This document shows, in pieces, positions 8,804-17,840 of a DNA stretch of 64,000 bases. Below the pieces are notes generated by a model. It ran no database searches and was not told the DNA's origin. It was given only the letters and a program-made list of their open reading frames with translations. The DNA comes from Clostridium sp. BJN0001. GTDB lineage: Bacteria > Bacillota > Clostridia > Clostridiales > Clostridiaceae. The stretch is taken from contig NZ_CP094971.1 of assembly GCF_022869825.1 (NCBI RefSeq), forward strand, positions 1,179,501-1,243,500, given 5' to 3'. How positions within the stretch are numbered: the first letter of the stretch is position 1; every line of letters starts with the position of its first letter. The position numbers were made by a program, and so were the translations under genes.

Positions 8804-10285
8804 TTAATTTTCATTATACGAATCAGAATATTTTCTAAGTAGTGTCTGTTTTAAAGTCCATAGGTTTTCTGATAAATCTACATAGTAAGTATGAGGATTT
8901 TCAAATCTTAAAACTTCTGGCCAAAGTTTTGCAGTTTCACTTTTTACTATATCTCTAATCTCAAGTGCTGTAGGAGAGGTATAAGTCTGTTTTCCATTTT
9001 TAAATATTTGAGTTTGAATTTCTTTTGCATAGAAATTCTTTATTTTCTTTCTCTTCCATGTATGTATAGGATTAAAGATAGTAAGTGGCTTTGTAGTATC
9101 AATTTTTTCATTTCTTAAAGTAATTAAATCTGCGATAGCTTTATCTGATGATTTATCAAATAGTCTTACTATTTTTTTAAAGCCTGGATTTGTTATTTTT
9201 TCATCATTTTCGCTGATTTTTATCTTTGGTACGATTTCTCCATTTTTATCTTCTACTGCTGAAAGTTTATATACTCCACCAAATACGGGTTCTGATTTTG
9301 CAGTTATAAGTCTTTCACCTACTCCAAATGAGTCTATTACAGCTCCTTGACTTAAAACGTCCTCAATTATATATTCATCAAGTGAATTTGAAATTATGAT
9401 TTTACAATCATTATATCCTGCATCATCTAAAATTTTTCTACATTTTTTAGTGAGATAAGTAATATCACCTGAATCAATTCTTATACCGATTGGACGCTTA
9501 TTTAATGGTTTTAGTACATCATTAAATACTTTAATTGCATTTGGAAGACCAGATTTTATAACGTTATATGTATCTATTAAGAGTACACAGTCATCTTGAT
9601 TTATTTCAGCCCATGCTTTAAAGGCATCATATTCAGTATCAAATAACTGTACCCAGCTATGAGCCATTGTACCAACAGCAGGAATATTAAACATTCTGTC
9701 TGAAATTGTACATGCAGTAGAACTACATCCACCAATAACAGCAGCTCTTGCACCATATATTGCACCATCATATCCTTGTGCACGTCTTGATCCAAATTCC
9801 ATAACAGGTCTATTTCCAGCAGCTCTTGTTATTCTATTAGCTTTTGTAGCTATAAGTGTCTGATGATTTATAGTTAAAAGTACCATTGTTTCAAGAAGTT
9901 GAGCCTGAATAACTGGTCCTCTTACAGTAACAAGTGGTTCTCCTGGGAATACTGGGTTACCTTCTGGGACTGCCCATACATCACATGTAAAGTTAAAATC
10001 TCTTAAATATTCTAAGAAACGTTCATCAAAGCAATCTTTTCTTCTTAAATATTCGATATCATCATCGGAAAATTTAAGATTATTAAGATATTCTATAAGC
10101 TGCTGAACTCCTGCCATTATGCAGTATCCACCACCATCAGGAATTCTCCTGAAAAACATATCAAAATAAGCTGTTTTATCTTTTAATTCTTTTTCAAAAT
10201 ATCCATTACCCATTGTAAGTTCATAAAAATCAACGAGCATGGTAAGATTTCTTTCGTCTTTAACATTAAAAACTGTATTGTTCAT
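8804..10285 (-). CDS. pncB: Nicotinate phosphoribosyltransferase
   Basis: Converts nicotinate and PRPP to nicotinate mononucleotide (with ATP hydrolysis) in the Preiss-Handler NAD salvage route. The 493 residues show the family's N-terminal DFYELTM motif, the MEFGSRRAQG segment, the HSWVQ motif around the catalytic histidine, and phosphate-binding RIDSGD and ISNSLDE motifs. Length suits the longer Gram-positive subfamily. The start has an AAGGAG SD. It is transcribed from a promoter that shares its hexamers with the promoter of the divergent helicase gene. Confidence 0.95.
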   Translation of the reverse strand: MNNTVFNVKDERNLTMLVDFYELTMGNGYFEKELKDKTAYFDMFFRRIPDGGGYCIMAGVQQLIEYLNNLKFSDDDIEYLRRKDCFDERFLEYLRDFNFTCDVWAVPEGNPVFPGEPLVTVRGPVIQAQLLETMVLLTINHQTLIATKANRITRAAGNRPVMEFGSRRAQGYDGAIYGARAAVIGGCSSTACTISDRMFNIPAVGTMAHSWVQLFDTEYDAFKAWAEINQDDCVLLIDTYNVIKSGLPNAIKVFNDVLKPLNKRPIGIRIDSGDITYLTKKCRKILDDAGYNDCKIIISNSLDEYIIEDVLSQGAVIDSFGVGERLITAKSEPVFGGVYKLSAVEDKNGEIVPKIKISENDEKITNPGFKKIVRLFDKSSDKAIADLITLRNEKIDTTKPLTIFNPIHTWKRKKIKNFYAKEIQTQIFKNGKQTYTSPTALEIRDIVKSETAKLWPEVLRFENPHTYYVDLSENLWTLKQTLLRKYSDSYNEN

Positions 10286-10317
10286 AATAAACTCCTTTTC
10301 ATTAAAATCTTAAAACT

Positions 10318-10347
10318 ATTGTACATCTATAAAAAGGTTATTACAAT
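10318..10347. promoter_or_regulatory. Symmetric bidirectional promoter for pncB and the helicase gene
   Basis: The inverted repeat CTATTGTA (10316-10323) / TACAATAG (10342-10349) supplies promoter hexamers in both directions. On the + strand: TTGTAC (10319-10324), 17 nt, TACAAT (10342-10347). On the - strand: TTGTAA (complement of 10341-10346), 17 nt, TACAAT (complement of 10318-10323). Each arm is thus the -35 of one promoter and the -10 of the other. The repeat could also be an operator; which applies is not shown by sequence. Confidence 0.6.
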
Positions 10348-10394
10348 AGAAAATGGATATAATAACAGTGTGTGAAACTGAGAAAGGATGTAAA

Positions 10395-12398
10395 ATGAAG
10401 ATAAATTTAGATAAATATCAAATAAATGCGGTTAAGACAGAAAATAGAAATTCTTTAATTATAGCTGCACCTGGTTCTGGAAAAACTACAGTAATAATAA
10501 ATAGAGTTAATTATCTTATAGATAAGAAGAAAGTTTTTTTGGGTAACATTATAGTAATAACATTTACTAGAGCTGCATCTATTGATATGAAATCAAGATA
10601 TAAGGATAAGTTTAAAAGAGATTCATCACCTTTTTTTGGAACTTTCCATGGACTATTTTATAAAATACTTATTAGGGATGGTTTAAACATAAAAATTATT
10701 GATGAACATATAAAAATAAAAATAATTGGGAACGTATTATCTGAGTATTTTGATGATTCAGCAAAAGATAAAATAAAAGATGTACTTAATAATATATCAC
10801 TATACAAAACATCAGGAGAAGATTTTAGTAAGTTTAAACCGTCTATTTCAAAAGAAATTTTTGAAAAATGTTTAAATACTTACGAAGAATATAAAAATGC
10901 AAAAGGAGAGTTTGATTTTGATGATCTAGCTATAAAAGCTATTGATCTTTTAAAGAAAAATGAAAGCCTTAGAAACGGTTATAAGAAGCTATTTAAATAT
11001 ATACTTGTAGATGAATTTCAGGATTGCGATCAGCTTCAAATAGAATTTTTAAAACTTATGAATGATGAAAAGAATTCGTTATTTGCAGTTGGAGATGAAG
11101 ACCAATGTATTTACTCATTTAGAGGCTCAAAACCAGAATATATGGTCACATTTGATAAAATATTTAGTGATGCTAAAAAATACTATTTATCAATTAATTA
11201 TAGAAGTAAAAAAAATATAATAGAATTTTCTAAAAATCTTATATCATATAATAAGGAAAGAAATGATAAAAAGATAATTGCAAATAATATTCAAGATGGT
11301 ACAGTAAGATGGATTCAGACTTTTAATGAACATAGTGAGTCTGACAATATATCAAGTATAATAAAGAAATATTATGATAAAGGAATTCTTTACTCAAAAA
11401 ACGCGGTTTTATATAGAACGAATTCAGAATCTTTATCGATAATTGGAAGTTTTATAAGAAACAAAATTAAGTTTTGCCTTTTAGATAAAGGATATAATTT
11501 TTTTGAACATTTTATAGCAAAAGATATAGTTTCATATTTAAAATTATCAATAGATAATTATGATATAGATAGTTTTATAAGAATAATTAATAAACCGTTT
11601 AGATATATAAGCAAAGAAAATATAAATTATGTAAGAAATTATATGGAAAGAAAATCACCATTTGATATTTTACTTGAAAAAAATGATATTCAGCCATTTT
11701 TAAAAAAAGCAATAAGCGATTTTAATAAGGATATAAATTATCTTAACAAAATATCACTTTCTTCTGCAATACAGTATATATTATCAGATTTAAAATATAT
11801 GGAGTATTTAAAAAACTATTCTGAAAAATTTAAACAAGATTTCGAAGAATGTGAGGAAATTGTAGAGGAATTTAAATCGGCAGCAGAAGGATTTTCAACA
11901 ATTTTTGAACTTTTAGAATATATAGATAATTTTAAAAAAGAAATAGAAAAAAATAGAAGAAAAAAACCGGAAGATGGAGTTATACTTGGAACCATACATA
12001 GTGTTAAAGGAATGGAATTTAATAATGTATATATAATAAATGTGTGTGAAGATACAATTCCATATTATAGCTTCAAAAATAATGATATTGAAGAGGAGAG
12101 AAGATTATTTTATGTTGGAATAACACGTTCAATAGATAATCTTTACGTTTATTCTCCTAAAAATAGAAGTGGAAATTTTAAAGACGCATCAAGATTTATA
12201 AAAGAAGCAAGGCTTGATAGACTAAAGTTTGACACATATGGATTTAAAAAAGGAGATAAAGTTATGCATCAGACTTTTAAAAATGGTTTAGTAGAGGAAA
12301 TAGATAATGGTAAAATTACAATTAAATTTGATAAAGGAATTACAAGAAGTTTTAATCTTGATATATTAATGACAAATTCTCTTTTGAAAAAAGATTAA
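10395..12398 (+). CDS. UvrD/PcrA-like superfamily 1 DNA helicase
   Basis: ATP-dependent 3'-5' helicase of the UvrD/Rep/PcrA group. Motif I is APGSGKTT (25-32). Motif II is VDEFQD and motif III GDEDQCIYSFRGS. Motif V is GTIHSVKGMEF and motif VI RRLFYVGITRS. A C-terminal 45-residue tail (KKGDKVMHQTFKNGLVEEI) matches the Tudor-like RNA-polymerase-binding tail of PcrA. At 667 aa it is somewhat shorter than typical PcrA (about 740), so it may be a paralogue instead of the essential PcrA. The ATG at 10395 follows AAAGGATG; the ATG 42 nt upstream has no SD. Confidence 0.9.
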   Translation: MKINLDKYQINAVKTENRNSLIIAAPGSGKTTVIINRVNYLIDKKKVFLGNIIVITFTRAASIDMKSRYKDKFKRDSSPFFGTFHGLFYKILIRDGLNIKIIDEHIKIKIIGNVLSEYFDDSAKDKIKDVLNNISLYKTSGEDFSKFKPSISKEIFEKCLNTYEEYKNAKGEFDFDDLAIKAIDLLKKNESLRNGYKKLFKYILVDEFQDCDQLQIEFLKLMNDEKNSLFAVGDEDQCIYSFRGSKPEYMVTFDKIFSDAKKYYLSINYRSKKNIIEFSKNLISYNKERNDKKIIANNIQDGTVRWIQTFNEHSESDNISSIIKKYYDKGILYSKNAVLYRTNSESLSIIGSFIRNKIKFCLLDKGYNFFEHFIAKDIVSYLKLSIDNYDIDSFIRIINKPFRYISKENINYVRNYMERKSPFDILLEKNDIQPFLKKAISDFNKDINYLNKISLSSAIQYILSDLKYMEYLKNYSEKFKQDFEECEEIVEEFKSAAEGFSTIFELLEYIDNFKKEIEKNRRKKPEDGVILGTIHSVKGMEFNNVYIINVCEDTIPYYSFKNNDIEEERRLFYVGITRSIDNLYVYSPKNRSGNFKDASRFIKEARLDRLKFDTYGFKKGDKVMHQTFKNGLVEEIDNGKITIKFDKGITRSFNLDILMTNSLLKKD

Positions 12399-12441
12399 GA
12401 ATGTATCGAAAAAATTGATACAAACAATAAAAATTATCAAT

Positions 12442-12470
12442 TTTACTAATTTAAATTTCCATGATATCAT
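12442..12470 (+). promoter_or_regulatory. Probable promoter of asd
   Basis: TTTACT (12442-12447), 17-nt spacer, TATCAT (12465-12470), 43 nt before the asd start. Both hexamers are off consensus. Confidence 0.45.
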
Positions 12471-12512
12471 ATAAACATAAATAAAGAAATAAATATTTGG
12501 GGTGATTTTATA

Positions 12513-13598
12513 ATGGAAAAGAAACTAAAAGTTGGAGTAATAGGAGCCACAGGAATGGTAGGTCAAAGATTCATAACTTTACTTGAAAACCATCCATGGT
12601 TTGAAGTTACTGCTTTAGCTGCAAGTAAAAGATCTGCAGGAGTAACTTATGAAAAGGCAGTAGACGGAAGATGGAAAATGGATTCTGATATACCAGAAAA
12701 AGCTAAGAATATGGTAGTTATGGATGCAGATGATGTAGATGCAGTTTGTGAAAAGGTTGATTTTGTTTTCTGCGCTGTTTCATTAAATAAAGAAGATACA
12801 AAAAAACTTGAAGAAAAATATGCAAAACATGAAACACCAGTTGTATCAAATAACTCTGCAAATAGAGGTGTAGAAGATGTTCCAATGATGATTCCTGAAA
12901 TCAATTCAGATCATATGAAAGTAATTGAAACTCAGAAAAAGAGACTTGGTACAAAGAGAGGATTTATTGCAGTAAAACCAAATTGCTCAATACAAAGTTA
13001 TGTTCCTGCAATTAATGCTTTAAAAGAATATGGTCCAAAGGTTATTTTAGCATGCACATATCAAGCAATATCAGGAGCAGGAAAAACTTTTAAAGAAATG
13101 CCTGAAATTCTTGATAATGTTATTCCTTATATTGGTGGTGAAGAAGAAAAAAGTGAAAAAGAACCACTTAAAATTTGGGGAACAGTTCAAGATGGAAAAA
13201 TTGTCAATGCAACTAATCCAGTTATTACAACACAGTGCTTAAGAGTACCTGTAAGTAATGGACATATTGCAGCCGTATTTGTTAAATTCGATAAGAAGCC
13301 TTCAAAAGAAGAAATAATAAATGCATGGGAAAATTACAAAGCACCAGAAATAGTAAGAAATCTTCCATCTTCACCAAAGAAATTTTTAAGATATATGCAG
13401 GAAGATAATAGACCTCAGCCAAAACTTGACCGTGATTATGAAAATGGCATGGGAATTAGCATGGGTAGATTAAGAGAAGATGTACTTTATGATTATAAAT
13501 TTGTATGCCTATCTCATAATACATTAAGAGGTGCAGCAGGCGGCGGAGTATTATCCGCAGAACTTTTAACTGCAGCAGGGTATATTAAGTCTAAATAA
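12513..13598 (+). CDS. asd: Aspartate-semialdehyde dehydrogenase
   Basis: NADPH-dependent reduction of aspartyl phosphate to aspartate semialdehyde, the shared precursor of diaminopimelate, lysine, threonine and methionine. The N-terminus has the Rossmann motif GATGMVGQRF. The catalytic Cys158 lies in KPNCSIQ and the probable base His251 in SNGHIAA. The 361-aa length and motif spelling fit the archaeal/fungal-type subfamily, as opposed to the shorter Bacillus type. It is monocistronic, with an SD GGGGTGA. Its product feeds the dap genes at 31.6-35.3 kb. Confidence 0.95.
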   Translation: MEKKLKVGVIGATGMVGQRFITLLENHPWFEVTALAASKRSAGVTYEKAVDGRWKMDSDIPEKAKNMVVMDADDVDAVCEKVDFVFCAVSLNKEDTKKLEEKYAKHETPVVSNNSANRGVEDVPMMIPEINSDHMKVIETQKKRLGTKRGFIAVKPNCSIQSYVPAINALKEYGPKVILACTYQAISGAGKTFKEMPEILDNVIPYIGGEEEKSEKEPLKIWGTVQDGKIVNATNPVITTQCLRVPVSNGHIAAVFVKFDKKPSKEEIINAWENYKAPEIVRNLPSSPKKFLRYMQEDNRPQPKLDRDYENGMGISMGRLREDVLYDYKFVCLSHNTLRGAAGGGVLSAELLTAAGYIKSK

Positions 13599-13615
13599 TT
13601 TAAAACAAATATTTT

Positions 13616-13650
13616 ATGGATGAAAAATATTATTTTTCATCCATTATTAT
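13616..13650 (+). terminator. Intrinsic terminator after asd
   Basis: A perfect 12-bp stem ATGGATGAAAAA (13616-13627) / TTTTTCATCCAT (13633-13644), followed by TATTATTTAT. It lies between convergent genes and may also act on the minus-strand gene. Confidence 0.8.
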
Positions 13651-13656
13651 TTATAG

Positions 13657-14277
13657 TTAGTTGTTTTTATACTTATTAAGTAATTCATATGATATTATGT
13701 TTACATTCTCTGCCCAAATATTACTTTCTGAGTACGAAGTTCCAATATTCCATATGCTTGTACCCTTATGATATAGTCCTGATGGAGAAATATATTGCTT
13801 ACTTAAAAGGCTAGCAGTATCTTTTATGCAGGAAGCTTTACTTTCAAAAGTTCTGTATCCTCCACGACTTATTCTCCAACTTGATATATTATTTTGATTT
13901 GTAGCGAGTATATTTTTGCCATGCCCACTTTCAAGCCTTGTAAGAGCTATTAAAAAAATTGAATTTATAGGATTATCTAAGTTTTCGGCTTCAACGAAAG
14001 CTTTTGCACATTCTTTTGTTTGGTAAGTTGTTCCAGAAAGCATATCATAAGCTTTTTCTATACTGATATTACTTTTTATTGATATGTTGTATGGATTATA
14101 TACAATTTCAGGTGATTTCGCTTTTATTGTCATTGACGATTTAAGTGTTATAGGTGCTATCTCTATTGATGAATTTTTTCCTATATTTCCTACATCGGCA
14201 GATACAGGAGTTGGTATAATTAAAAGTACAATAATAATTAGTAAAATAGCTATTTTGCTATTAAACACAGACATCAT
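13657..14277 (-). CDS. Secreted glucosaminidase-domain protein (GH73-like)
   Basis: A 206-aa protein with a signal peptide (hydrophobic AILLIIIVLLII, then a likely cleavage after PVSA). Its C-terminal part is typical of the glucosaminidase family: ALTRLESGHGKN carries the probable catalytic Glu, followed by NQNNISSWRISRGGYRTFES and a late SYSES-IWAENV. It would cleave peptidoglycan glycan strands outside the cell. The start is uncertain. AAGGAG sits directly against tandem ATG ATG codons, and the GTG three codons later has the better spacing (9 nt). No wall-binding domain is present. Confidence 0.8.
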   Translation of the reverse strand: MMSVFNSKIAILLIIIVLLIIPTPVSADVGNIGKNSSIEIAPITLKSSMTIKAKSPEIVYNPYNISIKSNISIEKAYDMLSGTTYQTKECAKAFVEAENLDNPINSIFLIALTRLESGHGKNILATNQNNISSWRISRGGYRTFESKASCIKDTASLLSKQYISPSGLYHKGTSIWNIGTSYSESNIWAENVNIISYELLNKYKNN

Positions 14278-14361
14278 CTCCTTAATGGGAATAATTGTAT
14301 ATTATTTTCCAATAAATGTCAAGAGAAAATTTTCTTTTGTATATTACTGTTAATAACTTCA

Positions 14362-14390
14362 TTGTAAGTAAATAAAAACTATTATATAAT
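14362..14390 (+). promoter_or_regulatory. Promoter of the FtsA-like gene
   Basis: TTGTAA (14362-14367), 17-nt spacer, perfect TATAAT (14385-14390), 40 nt before the start codon. Confidence 0.7.
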
Positions 14391-14429
14391 TTATATTGAG
14401 TAATTTATAAAGAAGGTTGTGCTTATAAT

Positions 14430-16478
14430 ATGGAAATAAAAAATTTTAATCAGAAAGATATTATTTTTTCATTAGATATAGGAACAAGATCAATAATAGG
14501 TACTGTCGGAATTGTTCAAGACAAAAAATTTAATGTCATTTCGGAAAAATATTTGGAACATGAAGAAAGAGCTATGGTTGATGGACAAATTCATGATATA
14601 AATTTAGTATCGCTTACAGTAAGCCGTGTAAAAAAGGCGCTTGAAGATGAAATGGGATTTAAACTTTCAGAAGTTTCAATTGCAGCTGCTGGAAGACTTT
14701 TAAAGACAATTACAATAAAGACCGATCTTGAAATTGATTCTGATACTGAAATAGATAAAGAACTTATAAGAAGCCTCAATTTAAGTGCAGTAAAGAAGGC
14801 TGAGGAAGAAATAAAAAGTTCAACTGAAGGAAAACTTTATTGTGTGGGATATTCAGTTAAGGCATATTATTTAAATGGATATGTTATTTCTAATCTTTTA
14901 GGACATAAAGGAGATAATATATCTGCTGAAGTTATAGCGACATTTCTTCCGCGTTCAGTTGTTGATTCTTTATATTCTGTTATGAATAAAGTAAATTTGA
15001 AAGTAGTAAGTCTTACATTAGAGCCTATTGCTGCCATGGAAGCTACAATTCCTAAAAAATTGAGACTTTTAAATCTTGCACTTGTAGATATAGGAGCAGG
15101 AACTTCTGATGTTGCAATAAGTTCAGATCAAACTATAAGTGCTTATGGAATGGTTCCCCTTGCAGGTGATGAGATTACAGAAAAAATAGTTACAGAATAT
15201 CTTGTGGATTTTAATGAAGCAGAAGATATAAAAAGAAAACTTTTAGATAATGATGAAGTCACATTTACAGATGTAGTTGGGATAGAAAATACAATAAAAT
15301 CTGATGAAATTTTAAAAGTTATAGATAGTACTATATCAAAAATCGCAGAAGAAGTTTCAAAGAAAATAATTGAACTTAATGGAGATAAATCTCCAAGTGC
15401 AGTTTTTCTAGTTGGAGGTGGAGCACACACTCCATTTATAAGTAAAAAAATTGCACAAAACTTAAATATACCTGAGACAAGAGTTGCTATAAAAGATAGA
15501 AATTCTATAAATGACTGTATATCTAATAATAATCTTGGCTCATCAGGTGTTACAGTACTTGGAATAGCACTAGTTGCAATAAGAAATTCAGGAACAGATT
15601 TTATAGATGTTGTTTTAAATGATGAACCGATAAGTTTGTTTAATTCACATAAACATACAGTTATGGATGCACTTATACAGGCTGGAGTAAATCCATCATT
15701 AATGATCGCTAAAACTGGAAAAGCAGTTAGGTTCACATATAATGGTAATAAACGAATAGTATTTGGAAATCTTGGAAAAAATGCAGAGATAAAAATAAAT
15801 GGTGAAAAAGCAAACATTGAATCTGAAATAATTGAAAATGATAATATAGATGTTATGTTTGCTAAAGATGGAGATAATGCACATCCTAAAATTTCTGAAT
15901 ATATAAACAGCATAAATTCTATTTCAGTGTATATAGATAATAATATAGTAAATTTAGATCCTATAATTATAGTAAATGAGGATAGAAAAGATATTAATTA
16001 TATTATAGAAAATGGGGATAATATTAAGATATTTATTCCAAAATCAATTTCTTATATTAAAAAGTATGTTTTAAAAACAGATGATGATTTATTTATAAAT
16101 GATAATAAGGCTGATGAATCGTATATTGTAACTGAAGGCGAAAAGATATTTACTAAGAAAAAAATTGAAAGTTTAAATACTCAAAGTGAAGATTATATAG
16201 AAGAATCAGCAGTAGAAATAGGCGATATTAAAAAATTAGATAAAAAAGAAGATTTAATTAGTAAAGGAAAAAGTTTGCATGTTACAGTAAATGATGAAGA
16301 AGTTACTTTAACAGGTAAAGATGAATACGTAGTTGTTGATGTGTTTAATTTCTATGATTTTGATCTTACTATTCCAAAAGGTATTATACATATCACAGTA
16401 AATGGAGCAGATGTGCAATATACTTATTCTTTAAAAGAAAATGATGTGATAAAGATATTTTGGCAGAATATCAAATAA
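14430..16478 (+). CDS. FtsA-like actin-fold ATPase with long C-terminal extension
   Basis: The first 400 residues are FtsA-like: phosphate-1 motif LDIGTRSIIG, an inserted SHS2-type 1C region, phosphate-2 motif DIGAGTSDVAIS and adenosine motif VFLVGGGAHTPF. FtsA anchors the FtsZ ring to the membrane. Canonical FtsA is about 420 aa with a terminal amphipathic helix. This protein has 682 aa; the extra 280 residues are acidic and beta-rich, and LHVTVNDEEVTLTG-like segments recur. It stands alone with its own promoter, far from the dcw cluster, with an M20 hydrolase gene 20 nt behind it. Related long proteins occur in other clostridia. A division role is plausible but not shown. Confidence 0.8.
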   Translation: MEIKNFNQKDIIFSLDIGTRSIIGTVGIVQDKKFNVISEKYLEHEERAMVDGQIHDINLVSLTVSRVKKALEDEMGFKLSEVSIAAAGRLLKTITIKTDLEIDSDTEIDKELIRSLNLSAVKKAEEEIKSSTEGKLYCVGYSVKAYYLNGYVISNLLGHKGDNISAEVIATFLPRSVVDSLYSVMNKVNLKVVSLTLEPIAAMEATIPKKLRLLNLALVDIGAGTSDVAISSDQTISAYGMVPLAGDEITEKIVTEYLVDFNEAEDIKRKLLDNDEVTFTDVVGIENTIKSDEILKVIDSTISKIAEEVSKKIIELNGDKSPSAVFLVGGGAHTPFISKKIAQNLNIPETRVAIKDRNSINDCISNNNLGSSGVTVLGIALVAIRNSGTDFIDVVLNDEPISLFNSHKHTVMDALIQAGVNPSLMIAKTGKAVRFTYNGNKRIVFGNLGKNAEIKINGEKANIESEIIENDNIDVMFAKDGDNAHPKISEYINSINSISVYIDNNIVNLDPIIIVNEDRKDINYIIENGDNIKIFIPKSISYIKKYVLKTDDDLFINDNKADESYIVTEGEKIFTKKKIESLNTQSEDYIEESAVEIGDIKKLDKKEDLISKGKSLHVTVNDEEVTLTGKDEYVVVDVFNFYDFDLTIPKGIIHITVNGADVQYTYSLKENDVIKIFWQNIK

Positions 16479-16498
16479 TTATTAAGGAGAATTATAAA

Positions 16499-17680
16499 AT
16501 GGTAGATTTTAAAAAAGAAGCACATGATATAAAAGATAAATTAATTTCAATAAGAAGACATTTTCATTCTTATCCTGAATTAGATTTTGAAACTAAGAAG
16601 ACCGCAGATTATATTAAAAATATATTAAAAGAAAATAATATAGAATTCAAAACTTCAGGTGTATCAGGTGTTATTGGAATAATACGTGGTACAAAAAATG
16701 GAAATAATAAAATTATAGCACTTAGAGCTGATATAGATGCTCTTCCTATAAAGGAAGAAAACAAAGTAAGTTATGCATCTAAAATAGATGGAAAAATGCA
16801 TGCATGTGGTCATGATGCACATGCAACTGTTCTTCTAGGAGCTGCAATGATTTTAAATAGACATAAGGATGAATTTTCAGGTATAGTTAAACTATTTTTT
16901 GAACCTGCAGAAGAAACAACAGGAGGAGCAGTTAAAATGATTCAGGAAGGAGCACTTGAAAATCCATCACCAGAAGGAATTTTAGGGCTTCATGTAGATG
17001 AAAATGTTAGTACTGGGAAGATAATGATAAAAAATGGAGTTGTAAATGCTGCTTCAAATCCATTTAAAGTGAAAATCATAGGAAAAGGTGGACATGGTGC
17101 ATATCCATCACATAGTGTAGATCCAGTTGTTATTACAAGTCATATAATACTTGCACTTCAAACAATAGTAAGTAGAGAAATATCTCCTGTAAATCCTGCG
17201 GTAATAAGTATAGGAATGATAAATGCAGGAAGTGCTGCAAACGTAATACCAAAAGATGTCGTTTTTGAAGGCATGATACGAACAATGACTAAAGAAGACA
17301 GGGAGTTTGCAATTAAAAGATTAAAAGAAATAGTAAACGGAATAGCTCAAAGTTCAAGAGCAAAAGCAGAAATAGAGATTGTTGAAAGCTATCCTTGCTT
17401 ATATAATGATGATAAATTTGTTAAATTAATAAGAGAATCAGCAGAAGAAATAATAGGAAAAGAAAATGTACTAGAGCAAAAAGCACCTAAAATGGGAGTT
17501 GAAAGTTTTGCATATTTTGCTAATGAAAAGCCTTCAGCATTTTACTTTTTAGGATCAGGAAATGAAGAAAAATGTACAACGGAGCCTGCTCATTGTAGTA
17601 CATTTAATGTAGATGAAGACTGCCTTGAGATAGGCGCATCTATACAGGCTTTAGCCGCTTTTAAATTCTTAAATAATTAA
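16499..17680 (+). CDS. M20-family amidohydrolase
   Basis: A 393-aa zinc or manganese-dependent hydrolase of the M20D type that deacylates N-acyl amino acids or related amides. Visible metal ligands are H101, C103 and H105 in HACGHDAH, the Glu pair in EPAEETTGG, and a conserved GLHVD. The dimerisation-domain motif GKGGHGAYP is present. The Cys in HACGHDAH is typical of IAA-amino-acid hydrolase/hippuricase relatives. The ATG at 16499 follows AAGGAG; the in-frame ATG 39 nt upstream overlaps the preceding gene and lacks an SD. It is probably co-transcribed with the FtsA-like gene. An N-acetyl-diaminopimelate deacetylase function is possible, since that pathway is present, but unproven. Confidence 0.88.
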   Translation: MVDFKKEAHDIKDKLISIRRHFHSYPELDFETKKTADYIKNILKENNIEFKTSGVSGVIGIIRGTKNGNNKIIALRADIDALPIKEENKVSYASKIDGKMHACGHDAHATVLLGAAMILNRHKDEFSGIVKLFFEPAEETTGGAVKMIQEGALENPSPEGILGLHVDENVSTGKIMIKNGVVNAASNPFKVKIIGKGGHGAYPSHSVDPVVITSHIILALQTIVSREISPVNPAVISIGMINAGSAANVIPKDVVFEGMIRTMTKEDREFAIKRLKEIVNGIAQSSRAKAEIEIVESYPCLYNDDKFVKLIRESAEEIIGKENVLEQKAPKMGVESFAYFANEKPSAFYFLGSGNEEKCTTEPAHCSTFNVDEDCLEIGASIQALAAFKFLNN

Positions 17681-17702
17681 ATTTTATATATGATAGTAAA
17701 AC

Positions 17703-17731
17703 TTGACATCAATATAATAATAATATAAAAT
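17703..17731 (+). promoter_or_regulatory. Promoter of rny
   Basis: Perfect TTGACA (17703-17708), 17-nt spacer, TAAAAT (17726-17731), about 110 nt before the start. The 5' leader contains a loose inverted repeat TCATATTC/GAATATGA (about 17752-17784) that could shape RNase Y mRNA. Confidence 0.6.
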
Positions 17732-17840
17732 GATAGAGTAATACTGGTTTATCATATTCCAAATAATTCAGTGAGAAGAATATGACACCTACTATACTTT
17801 CTTATTGATTATAAAAAAGAAGTGATTAGGAGGTGTTTAT

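Noticed and set aside
15143..15913. A 256-codon open frame on the minus strand opposite the FtsA-like gene
   Set aside because: It lies wholly inside a strongly supported gene, has no SD, and its Ser/Phe/Ile-rich composition is what the complement of AT-rich Lys/Asp/Glu codons produces.
17781..17807. Eight-codon frame in the rny leader
   Set aside because: No SD in front of its ATG; probably chance in the 5' leader.
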